From Bacteroidota bacterium (GTDB taxonomy: Bacteria; Bacteroidota; Bacteroidia; Chitinophagales; Chitinophagaceae), in assembly GCA_028876035.1 (NCBI GenBank), contig JAGWTK010000211.1:1-6809 (forward strand): 6,809 bases of DNA, in the 5' to 3' direction. The position numbers were made by a program, and so were the translations under genes. This document shows, piece by piece, positions 1 through 6,565 of this stretch (positions within the stretch are counted from its first letter, which is position 1; the number at the start of each line of letters is the position of its first letter). The notes beneath the pieces are model-generated. The model was not told the DNA's origin and ran no database searches. It saw nothing but the letters and a program-made list of their open reading frames with translations.

Positions 1-1
1 T

Positions 2-58
2 TTGGATATTATACAGGACATTCCCAACCTTATTCATTACGCTGTCTGCAAAAAGTAA
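2..58 (+). CDS. C-terminal tail of an upstream gene (partial, unidentified)
   Basis: Frame 2 is open from the window edge to a TAA at 56-58 and would encode an 18-residue C-terminus, LDIIQDIPNLIHYAVCKK. It stops 8 bases before the ATG at 67, the same tight spacing as the rest of the cluster, so a gene ending here is plausible. The ending (hydrophobic strand followed by a basic tail) resembles the last beta strand of some class I SAM-dependent methyltransferases, but 18 residues cannot establish this. The other two forward frames are also open across this short stretch, so the frame choice rests on spacing and protein-like composition only. Confidence 0.35.
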   Translation: MDIIQDIPNLIHYAVCKK

Positions 59-66
59 AGAAAGAG

Positions 67-1029
67 ATGAAAACCGCAATCGTGTCGGGAATAACCGGAC
101 AGGATGGAGCTTACCTGGCTAAGTTTCTGACTGACAAAGGATATAAAGTATATGGACTTGTGCGAACCCTCTCCGGTGCCAGCACCTTCAGGTTGCAATA
201 CCTGAATGTACTGGGTAAAGTTGAACTCGTCGAATGTGATCTCCAGGATCTCTCCCAGGTTATTAAAATAATTCTGGAGACAAAGCCTGCAGAGATATAC
301 AACCTGGCAGCCCAAAGTAGTGTATCGCTTTCGTTCAAGCAACCCATTGGAACGATTCAATTCAATATTAACTCCGTAGTCAATATACTAGAGGCCATTC
401 GGCTCATTAACCCCGCTATTCGCTTCTACCAGGCCTCCAGCAGCGAGATGTTTGGCAAGATCGACGAACTGCCTATTACAGAGGAGTCGAAACTCCACCC
501 CCTTAGTCCCTATGCGATTTCGAAAGTGGCGGCCCACCACATCACTATTAATTATCGCGAATCCTATGGATTGTATGCATGCTGTGGAATTCTCTTTAAT
601 CATGAATCCTACCTCCGGGGTGAACACTTTATTGTAAAAAAAGCACTTACCGGAGCGCTCGACATATTGGCGGGTAAAAGAGAATACCTTGAATTTGGAA
701 ACATCCAGGTTAAGCGCGACTTCGGCTATTCCAAAAGCTATGTGGAAGCGATGTGGCTGATGCTGCAGCAGGACAAAGCCGATGATTTCGTCATTTGCTC
801 CGGGCGCTCAGTAGCGCTCTACGATGTGGTCAGATACATATTCAATAAACTGGGGATCCCGGAATCGGCCATTCGTGTCAACGACAATTTATTTCGTCCC
901 ACCGATATCGAAGACATTTATGGCTCCAGCGAAAAAGCAAAGCGGTTGCTGGGATGGGATTACCACATGAATTTCTTCGAAGTACTTGATCTCCTGATTG
1001 AAGAAGAACGTGCCAACTATGTACCCTGA
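67..1029 (+). CDS. gmd: GDP-mannose 4,6-dehydratase family protein (extended SDR)
   Basis: This 320-residue extended short-chain dehydrogenase most resembles Gmd, which converts GDP-D-mannose to GDP-4-keto-6-deoxy-D-mannose in the cytoplasm, the precursor of GDP-L-fucose, GDP-D-rhamnose, GDP-perosamine and related sugars. Visible motifs are the NAD(P) glycine motif GITGQDG (8-14), NLAAQSSV (79-86), the catalytic-region ASSSEMFG (123-130), the YxxxK pair Y149/K153 in SPYAISK, the Gmd hallmark GILFNHES (174-181), KRDFG (216-220), YVEAMWLMLQQD (225-236) and FRPTDIE (276-282). It is shorter than E. coli Gmd (373 residues, from memory) and closer to the short type. Two signature loops differ from the usual form: SYLRG (181-185) where SPRRG is typical, and GYSKSYVEAM where GHAKDYVEAM or GFAGDYVEAM is typical. 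A related GDP-sugar dehydratase with altered specificity is therefore possible. The start at 67 places the glycine motif at the normal distance; the A-rich AAAGAAAGAG precedes it. Confidence 0.85.
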   Translation: MKTAIVSGITGQDGAYLAKFLTDKGYKVYGLVRTLSGASTFRLQYLNVLGKVELVECDLQDLSQVIKIILETKPAEIYNLAAQSSVSLSFKQPIGTIQFNINSVVNILEAIRLINPAIRFYQASSSEMFGKIDELPITEESKLHPLSPYAISKVAAHHITINYRESYGLYACCGILFNHESYLRGEHFIVKKALTGALDILAGKREYLEFGNIQVKRDFGYSKSYVEAMWLMLQQDKADDFVICSGRSVALYDVVRYIFNKLGIPESAIRVNDNLFRPTDIEDIYGSSEKAKRLLGWDYHMNFFEVLDLLIEEERANYVP

Positions 1030-2044
1030 AAAACTCCTGGTTACTTATTTTCAGCGTAAAGCACGCTCCGCCGGCAACTTCAGCGTTGAAATTATTTTCG
1101 AAGATGTGCGTGAACGACTAAGGGATCGCATCAGCGCTGACACGGTTTATTCACGCTATGAAAGCGCCGGGCTATTCAAACGATTTTTCAACTGCCTGCA
1201 GGCATGGCGACAGCAAAAGGGCATCAACCACGTAACAGGGGATATCAATTACGTCGGCCTGCTGCTCAATCCGCGTACCACTATTCACACGATTCTCGAT
1301 TGCGTGTTTCTCGAACGAAGCACAGGCATTAAACACAAGGTGCTCAAATTTTTTTGGCTCACTATTCCTATCCGGCGATCCACGTACATCACGGCGATTT
1401 CTGAATCGACCAAGAAGGAAATTCTTAAATATGCTAAATGCGATCCAACCAAAATAATTGTTGTTCCGGTGGCGATCTCAGACAAATTTTCTCGCCGCGA
1501 CAAGCCGTTCAATAAACAAAAACCCATCCTTCTACAGGTGGGCACAGCACCCAATAAGAACCTGCCACGTTTAATAGAAGCGATCAGGGGAATATCCTGC
1601 CAGTTGCATATCGTCGGAAAATTCGAGATTTCCTATGAACAATTGCTCAAAGAAAATGGGATAGACTATACTTACCAGTCAGGTTTGACGGAAGAAGCCA
1701 TGATTGCGAAATACGCTGAAGCCGATATGATTGTATTTGCTTCCACCTATGAAGGCTTTGGCATGCCAATCCTGGAAGCGCAAACCGTGGGACGACCAGT
1801 CCTCACGTCCAATATACTGTCGATGCCGGAAGTAGCAGGCGAGGCGGCGTGCCTGGTAGATCCTTTTGATACGGCTGCCATCCGCGCAGGCATCCTGAAA
1901 ATTATTGACGACGACGCATACCGGAGTGAACTCGTTGAAAAAGGATTCCGAAACACAACCCGTTTTCACGGCCAGTTGATTGCAGAACAATACCTGGAAC
2001 TTTACCGTCGCGTAGCGAAAGAAAATAGCGGGAAGACCAGCTGA
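1019..2044 (+). CDS. Family 4 glycosyltransferase (GT-B fold)
   Basis: A 341-residue retaining GT4 (group 1) glycosyltransferase that probably transfers a sugar from a nucleotide donor to a lipid-linked oligosaccharide at the inner face of the cytoplasmic membrane. The N-terminal acceptor domain covers about 1-160; FQRKARSAGNFSVE (11-24) is the acceptor-side loop seen near the start of such enzymes. The C-terminal nucleotide-sugar domain begins at LLQVGTAPNKNLPRLIEA (171-188), with a conserved basic residue at K180, and carries the E-x7-E motif YEGFGMPILEAQ (E245, E253), followed by GRPVLTS (258-264). No transmembrane segment is evident. I chose the ATG at 1019 rather than the in-frame TTG at 998, because MYPEKLLVTYF reads as the natural first strand and ATG is the commoner start. 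This overlaps the preceding gene by 11 bases in another frame. Donor and linkage cannot be read from the sequence. Confidence 0.9.
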   Translation: MYPEKLLVTYFQRKARSAGNFSVEIIFEDVRERLRDRISADTVYSRYESAGLFKRFFNCLQAWRQQKGINHVTGDINYVGLLLNPRTTIHTILDCVFLERSTGIKHKVLKFFWLTIPIRRSTYITAISESTKKEILKYAKCDPTKIIVVPVAISDKFSRRDKPFNKQKPILLQVGTAPNKNLPRLIEAIRGISCQLHIVGKFEISYEQLLKENGIDYTYQSGLTEEAMIAKYAEADMIVFASTYEGFGMPILEAQTVGRPVLTSNILSMPEVAGEAACLVDPFDTAAIRAGILKIIDDDAYRSELVEKGFRNTTRFHGQLIAEQYLELYRRVAKENSGKTS

Positions 2045-3180
2045 TGCGTGTGATGATTTTTGTGGACTGGTACCTCCCGGGGTATAAAGCAGGCGGACAA
2101 ATCAGTTCCTGTGCCAATATAGTGCGTGCACTCCGCGGTTCCTGCGAGCTATTCGTGGTGACGCGCGACAGGGACTTAGATGACCAGCAAACCTATAAAG
2201 GGATCCGGACAGATACCTGGACGGAGGATGGTAAACAGTGCTCCATTTTTTATGTTGCAGAAGGTAATAGATCACTGGCTCGATTCAAAAGGCTGATTCG
2301 GGAAGTGCAGCCCGATACGATATACCTGAACAGTATGTTTTCTGCCGGTTACGCAATGCTTCCCTTACTCGCAGCCAAACAAACCGGTTTCAAAGGAAAG
2401 ATGGTGCTCGCCCCCAGGGGCATGTTACAGCAGGGCGCCCTCCGGTTCAAGCCATTCAAAAAGAAGCTTGCCATCCGGCTGCTTCATGCTACCGGCCTTT
2501 TGCGCAGCGTGGTGTTTCATGCAACCGATGAAACCGAGGCAAAGGACATCGCGCAAAATATTCCCGGTAATCCGCCCATTGAACTGGTATACGACTTTCC
2601 TACGATGAGTCAGGAGCCGCTGCAATCGATCAGGAAAGACAGCGGTACACTGCACTGCCTGTTCATCAGCCGGGTAGTAGGAAAGAAAAACCTATTATAT
2701 CTTCTTAATCGCCTCGCGCATGTTAAAGGAACCGTGGTCCTCTCAGTTGTTGGGCCGATCGAAGACGAAAGCTATTGGAACCAGTGCAAGGAAGCAATCG
2801 CTTCTCTGCCAGCGCAACATAGGGTGGAGTACGTTGGGGCTGTCCCAAACCCACAGCTGGCCGGGTATTACCAACGTCACCATCTTTTTGTGCTGCCAAC
2901 ACTGGGAGAGAATTTCGGACATGTGATATTCGACGCCTTCAGGGCAGGACGACCAGTATTGATTAGTACCCGCACGCCCTGGCGAAACCTGGAAGAACAA
3001 AAGGCGGGAACTGATATCGACCTCTCGGATGAAACCGGCTGGCAGCGCGCACTGGAGCGCTTTATAGAAATGGACCAGGATACTTACGACCAATGGACCA
3101 GCGGCGCATGGGAACTGGCTGCAGCGCACATCTCAAACGCATCTTATCTTAAACAAAAATACCTCGCACTATTTAGCTGA
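2044..3180 (+). CDS. Family 4-type glycosyltransferase, second copy of different subfamily
   Basis: A 378-residue GT-B glycosyltransferase not closely similar to its upstream neighbour. The N-terminal domain begins MRVMIFVDWYLPGYKAGG, with GGQISS (17-22) in the glycine-rich loop near the active site. LAPRGMLQQGALRFKPFKKK (122-141) is the interdomain segment characteristic of a Bacteroidota and proteobacterial polysaccharide GT subfamily. The C-terminal domain has ISRVVGKKNLLYLL (208-221), with K214/K215 where donor phosphate is usually bound, and PTLGENFGHVIFDAF (285-299). The E-x7-E motif is present as E289-x7-D297, so the second acid is aspartate. This is followed by GRPVLIS and TPWRNLEE (302-318). 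Start and stop codons overlap by one base with the preceding gene (TGATG at 2042-2046), which points to translational coupling. It probably adds one residue of the repeat unit; donor and acceptor are unknown. Confidence 0.88.
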   Translation: MRVMIFVDWYLPGYKAGGQISSCANIVRALRGSCELFVVTRDRDLDDQQTYKGIRTDTWTEDGKQCSIFYVAEGNRSLARFKRLIREVQPDTIYLNSMFSAGYAMLPLLAAKQTGFKGKMVLAPRGMLQQGALRFKPFKKKLAIRLLHATGLLRSVVFHATDETEAKDIAQNIPGNPPIELVYDFPTMSQEPLQSIRKDSGTLHCLFISRVVGKKNLLYLLNRLAHVKGTVVLSVVGPIEDESYWNQCKEAIASLPAQHRVEYVGAVPNPQLAGYYQRHHLFVLPTLGENFGHVIFDAFRAGRPVLISTRTPWRNLEEQKAGTDIDLSDETGWQRALERFIEMDQDTYDQWTSGAWELAAAHISNASYLKQKYLALFS

Positions 3181-3187
3181 AACGTCT

Positions 3188-4915
3188 ATGTATATTTTAG
3201 GAATCAATGCATACCATGCCGACTCGTCCGCGGCGATATTTAAAGACGGCGTAATGATAGCCGCCACTGAAGAAGAACGCTTTACCCGCGTAAAACACTG
3301 GGCTGGGTTTCCGGTCCTTGCGATCAGGTTTTGCTTGCAGGAAGCGGGTATCACGCTAAACGAAGTGGACTATATCACCATTGGGCGTGATCCCAGGGCA
3401 AAGTTCATGAACAAACTGAATTACCTGCGGAAGAATCCATCGCTTGTATTTGGCGCTATCAAGCGCTTCAGGAACAGCCAGGAAGTAACCAGTCTTGAAA
3501 ACGAATTCAAAAAAATTGATGCGGACATTCCATACGCCGCATTGAATGGCAAAATCAAAAACGTTGAACACCACCGAAGTCACCTGGCTTCCGCTTTTTT
3601 CGCGTCGCCGTTTGAGGAATCCGCGATTTTGTCCATTGATGGGTCGGGTGACTTTACAACAACAATGATCGCAGTGGGAAGGGGCAATAAGATTGAAGTA
3701 CTCGACAGTGTCGACTTTCCGGTATCATGCGGGCTTTTCTATACCGCTTTTACACAGTTTCTGGGCTTCCCCCACTATGGCGATGAATACAAGGTGATGG
3801 GGCTGGCGCCGTATGGCAAACCCAATTACACCGAAAAGGTAAAGCAGTTGCTGAATTTTCTGCCCAATGGCCTCTATTCCTGGAACGAAGCTTACTTTAT
3901 CCAGCCTACAAAGGCGGGGTTCAAATATGAAAATCATATTCCTTCGGTTGGCAATCTTTACTCGCCCAAATTTGTTGAACTGTTTGGAGCACCAAGGGCC
4001 AAAGGGGAAGACCTGACCCAATACCATAAAGACCTTGCTGCATCCGTGCAACGGGTAACAGAAGAGCTTATCTTTTATATCCTGAAAAAATTAAAGGAAA
4101 GAACCGGGTTGGAGAATGTTTGCGTGGCCGGAGGCGTAGCCCAAAACTCAGTAGCCAACGGAAAAATTGCGGAAGCCACCGGATTCAAAGGCGTTTATAT
4201 TCCGTCTGCCGGACATGATGCAGGTATTTCCATGGGTTCAGCACTTTACTACTATAACCACGAATTGGATCAACCGAGGGCAAAACCTGTTTATTCCGCC
4301 TATACCGGGGCAAGGTTCAGCAATGATGAAATAGAAGCATTCCTTCAATCCCGTGAGATCAAATATCGTCGCCTGGACGATGAAGCGTTGTATGATGTGG
4401 TTACCAATAAACTCATTGAACCCGGTGTAGTAGGATGGTTCAATGGTCGCGCAGAGTTCGGGCCGAGAGCATTGGGTGCCCGTTCTATCATCGCCGATCC
4501 GCGTAACGCAAAAGCCAAGGATCTTCTGAATGCTAAAATCAAAAGAAGGGAGAGCTTCCGGCCGTTTGCGCCATCTATCCTGAAGGAATATACCGGTGAT
4601 TATTTCACGAAAACCGATCCCGTGCCTTTTATGGAAAAGGTTTTCCCAATAAAACCCGAAAAGCACTCCGAAATACCCGCCGTGACCCATGTTGACGGAA
4701 CAGGCCGCCTGCAAACGGTTGACAAAGAAGTGTCGCCAATGTACTATGCCTTGATTGACACCTTCCGAAAGAAGACCGGTGTGCCCATCCTGCTGAATAC
4801 CTCGTTCAACGAAAACGAACCGATCGTAAACTCTCCGGCAGAAGCGCTGGATTGCTTTCTGCGCACGCAAATGGATATGCTGGTGCTGGAGAATTGTGTG
4901 ATAGAAAGGCAATAG
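3188..4915 (+). CDS. NodU/CmcH/TobZ-type O-carbamoyltransferase
   Basis: A 575-residue, apparently complete carbamoyltransferase. Characterised family members use carbamoyl phosphate and ATP to form carbamoyl-adenylate, then transfer the carbamoyl group to a sugar hydroxyl (Nod factors, tobramycin, cephamycin). The N-terminal Kae1-like ASKHA domain (about 1-355) shows GINAYHADSSAA (5-16), the HxxxH metal site in EHHRSHLASAF (H128, H132), SIDGSGD (149-155), EYKVMGLAPYGKP (200-212), AGGVAQNSVANGK (314-326) and GHDAG (342-346). D344 fits the third metal ligand. The C-terminal YrdC-like carbamoyl-adenylate domain shows GWFNGRAEFGPRALGARSI (416-434), KRRESFRPFAPSIL (451-464) and LLNTSFNENEP (535-545). 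All signature motifs are intact. It starts 7 bases after the previous stop, with no Shine-Dalgarno sequence. Flanked by glycosyltransferases, it most likely carbamoylates a sugar of the polysaccharide or its lipid-linked or nucleotide-activated precursor. A secondary-metabolite role is less likely here. Confidence 0.93.
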   Translation: MYILGINAYHADSSAAIFKDGVMIAATEEERFTRVKHWAGFPVLAIRFCLQEAGITLNEVDYITIGRDPRAKFMNKLNYLRKNPSLVFGAIKRFRNSQEVTSLENEFKKIDADIPYAALNGKIKNVEHHRSHLASAFFASPFEESAILSIDGSGDFTTTMIAVGRGNKIEVLDSVDFPVSCGLFYTAFTQFLGFPHYGDEYKVMGLAPYGKPNYTEKVKQLLNFLPNGLYSWNEAYFIQPTKAGFKYENHIPSVGNLYSPKFVELFGAPRAKGEDLTQYHKDLAASVQRVTEELIFYILKKLKERTGLENVCVAGGVAQNSVANGKIAEATGFKGVYIPSAGHDAGISMGSALYYYNHELDQPRAKPVYSAYTGARFSNDEIEAFLQSREIKYRRLDDEALYDVVTNKLIEPGVVGWFNGRAEFGPRALGARSIIADPRNAKAKDLLNAKIKRRESFRPFAPSILKEYTGDYFTKTDPVPFMEKVFPIKPEKHSEIPAVTHVDGTGRLQTVDKEVSPMYYALIDTFRKKTGVPILLNTSFNENEPIVNSPAEALDCFLRTQMDMLVLENCVIERQ

Positions 4916-4920
4916 CAGCT

Positions 4921-5685
4921 ATGAAGATTTCAATCATTACAGTTACTTATAACAGTGCAAAAACGGTTGCACATACGCTCCAGAGTGTGGACGACCAGGA
5001 TTATGAGGATGTTGAACACATCCTGGTAGACGGTGGCTCACGCGATGAAACCGTTTCCATCATTCAATCCTTTCCCCATGTAGCCAAATGGGTGTCGGAG
5101 AGAGACGATGGTCTGTATGATGCCATTAACAAAGGTATCAGCATGGCTACCGGCGATGTTATTGGAATCCTCAATTCCGATGATTTTTTTCCTTCCAATC
5201 ATATCGTATCCCGCATCGTTGAGGCATTCGAAGGTGATCATGTAGATGCGGTGTATGGAGATATTGCCTTTGTAAAACCAGGCAAGCTGGAGAAAATTGT
5301 CCGGCTGTATTCATCCGCCAACTTCACACCGCAGAAATTCAGTTACGGCTATATGCCTGCCCATCCATCCTTTTATGCAAGGAAGTCCTGCTATGAACAG
5401 TTTGGATTGTATAAGCTGGATTATAAGATTGCCGCCGACTACGAGCTGCTGATGCGGTTTATGTTCCGGCATCAGATCAGCCATACCTATATCCCGGAAA
5501 TCCTTGTATACATGCGCACAGGCGGGGTGAGCAACAAGAGCATCCTGAGCCGCTATATCCTGAACAAGGAAATCGTGAAAGCCTGCCGCGAAAACGGCGT
5601 AAGCACCAATCTTGCAGTGCTGTCTTTTAAATACCTGAACAAAGTATTCGAATACATCCGGCCACTGGCCCGAACAAAAAAATGA
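4921..5685 (+). CDS. Family 2 glycosyltransferase (GT-A fold)
   Basis: A 254-residue GT2 enzyme, inverting and cytoplasmic or membrane-peripheral, that probably transfers one sugar to the growing repeat unit. It begins MKISIITVTYNSAKTV, the typical first strand of the GT-A fold. The nucleotide-binding region includes ILVDGGSRDET (34-44), followed by SERDDGLYDAINKGI (59-73) and the DxD-type metal motif LNSDDFF (84-90; D87, D88). MPAHPSFYARKSCYEQFG (145-162) and KIAADYELLMRF (169-180) follow; the acidic D173/E174 is a candidate base region. This arrangement is like WcaE-type colanic acid and O-antigen GT2 proteins. The frame is open further upstream, inside the carbamoyltransferase gene, but the ATG at 4921, 5 bases after that gene's stop, gives the normal N-terminus. 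The gene ends in ACA AAA AAA TGA and overlaps the next start by four bases (ATGA). Confidence 0.9.
   Translation: MKISIITVTYNSAKTVAHTLQSVDDQDYEDVEHILVDGGSRDETVSIIQSFPHVAKWVSERDDGLYDAINKGISMATGDVIGILNSDDFFPSNHIVSRIVEAFEGDHVDAVYGDIAFVKPGKLEKIVRLYSSANFTPQKFSYGYMPAHPSFYARKSCYEQFGLYKLDYKIAADYELLMRFMFRHQISHTYIPEILVYMRTGGVSNKSILSRYILNKEIVKACRENGVSTNLAVLSFKYLNKVFEYIRPLARTKK
5676..5685 (+). other. A-heptamer and ATGA stop/start overlap at the GT2-SDR junction
   Basis: Seven consecutive A residues (5676-5682) run directly into TGA (5683-5685), the stop of the GT2 gene. The last A starts the ATG (5682-5684) of the SDR gene. In the GT2 frame the heptamer is phased A_AAA_AAA, the canonical bacterial -1 slippery arrangement. 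A -1 slip would bypass the TGA and continue at ATG AAA TCA in the SDR frame. The simpler reading is an ATGA coupled re-initiation site with the A-rich leader common in Bacteroidota. A weak possible stem (CCGG at 5701-5704 with CCGG at 5710-5713) lies downstream, but its 18-base spacing is longer than usual for a frameshift stimulator. Confidence 0.5.
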
Positions 5686-6554
5686 AATCAGTTGGAGTTA
5701 CCGGCGCCACCGGGTTTGTAGGACAGCGATTCCTCGAATACAATAAGGAAAGGTACCGCCTTGTACTGCTTGATTTGCGAAATACAGCGCCGAATCAGCT
5801 GGACTTGGGCGGACTGGACGCAATTGTTCACCTGGCGGGCAAAGCGCACCAAATGCAGCCCATCCCTGAACAGGTGTATTTCGATGTAAATCTTGGGCTG
5901 ACGCGCCAACTGGCCGACCAGGCACTCGCGCAGGGGGTTAAGAACTTCATTTACATCAGCTCGGTAAAAGTGTATGGCGATGAACCGCGCGGCATTCTTA
6001 CTGAAGTCAGCGACTGCATCCCCTCCGATCCCTATGGTGCCAGCAAATGGCAGGCAGAACAATACCTGCAAACCCTGCAGCAACCAGGCTTCACCGTTAG
6101 TATTGTGCGACCTCCGCTCGTGTATGGTCCGGGTGTGAAAGGCAATATGATACGGTTGCTGCAGCTGGCGGACAAAAAATGGCCTCTGCCTTTTGGCGCT
6201 TCAGCAAATGCCCGCAGCATGGTGTACCTCGACAACCTGGTAGCACTCATCAATAAAATAGTCGATGAACCCGCAGCCGGTATCTTTGTCGCCGGCGACG
6301 AAAAACCGGTGGAGACCTCCGACCTGATTCGGATGATCCGGCAGGAACTCGGTAACAAAGCGCCTCTTTTTTCCATCCCGGGCGTACTCCGCACCCTGAT
6401 AAAAAAATGGCGCCCTGGTCTCTACATCCGGCTATTCGGTTCTTATGTGATTGATAATTCCGCTACCAACAGGGCCCTGAATTTTTTACCGCCCGTTACG
6501 ACCGCAGCGGGCGTTAAGGCAATGACCCAATGGTATCTCCGTAGTTCCCGGTAA
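5682..6554 (+). CDS. Extended SDR, WbpV-like nucleotide-sugar 4-ketoreductase/epimerase
   Basis: A 290-residue NAD(P)-dependent extended SDR. It shows the Rossmann motif GATGFVG (8-14), HLAGKAH (50-56), YISSVKVYGDE (91-101, catalytic Ser region), Y118/K122 in DPYGASK, RPPLVYGPGVKGN (143-155), LPFGASANARSMVYLDNL (169-186) and a C-terminal GSYVIDNSATNRALNF segment (253-268). The RPPLVYGPGVKGN block and the serine-valine-lysine after the catalytic Ser resemble the WbpV/WreQ-type group, which reduces UDP-4-keto-6-deoxy-GlcNAc to UDP-D-QuiNAc, and UDP-hexose 4-epimerase relatives. The exact substrate cannot be decided here. A UDP-linked substrate would need a WbpM-type 4,6-dehydratase outside the window, whereas reduction of the Gmd product in this same cluster is an alternative. 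The start overlaps the GT2 stop by four bases. The length is slightly below the 300-330 usual for the group, but the fold looks complete. Confidence 0.82.
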   Translation: MKSVGVTGATGFVGQRFLEYNKERYRLVLLDLRNTAPNQLDLGGLDAIVHLAGKAHQMQPIPEQVYFDVNLGLTRQLADQALAQGVKNFIYISSVKVYGDEPRGILTEVSDCIPSDPYGASKWQAEQYLQTLQQPGFTVSIVRPPLVYGPGVKGNMIRLLQLADKKWPLPFGASANARSMVYLDNLVALINKIVDEPAAGIFVAGDEKPVETSDLIRMIRQELGNKAPLFSIPGVLRTLIKKWRPGLYIRLFGSYVIDNSATNRALNFLPPVTTAAGVKAMTQWYLRSSR

Positions 6555-6565
6555 TACAAGCTTGC

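Noticed and set aside
1..66. A possible Bacteroidota-type promoter (TTTG near position 1 followed by a TA-rich stretch near 31-40).
   Set aside because: There is no good TAnnTTTG at the right spacing, and a reading frame probably runs through this stretch, so co-transcription from upstream is more likely.
1349..1355. T7 runs at 1349-1355 and 5184-5190 as possible frameshift sites or sequencing errors.
   Set aside because: Both lie inside intact frames whose protein motifs continue correctly on either side, so there is no sign of a shift.
1788..2958. Shared GGACGACCAGT string in the two GT4 genes (near 1790 and near 2949), suggesting a duplication.
   Set aside because: It encodes the conserved GRPV motif of GT4 enzymes; the surrounding sequences differ strongly, so this is common motif and codon choice, not a recent repeat.
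4238..4912. Long minus-strand open frame of 224 codons opposite the carbamoyltransferase gene.
   Set aside because: Its translation is rich in Cys, His, Phe and Arg with no recognisable domain, and the opposite strand encodes conserved carbamoyltransferase motifs throughout. It is a shadow frame.
4852..4920. An upstream in-frame extension of the GT2 gene (start at 4852).
   Set aside because: It would add 23 residues overlapping the carbamoyltransferase C-terminus, and the added sequence does not match a GT2 N-terminus; the ATG at 4921 begins exactly at the first beta strand.
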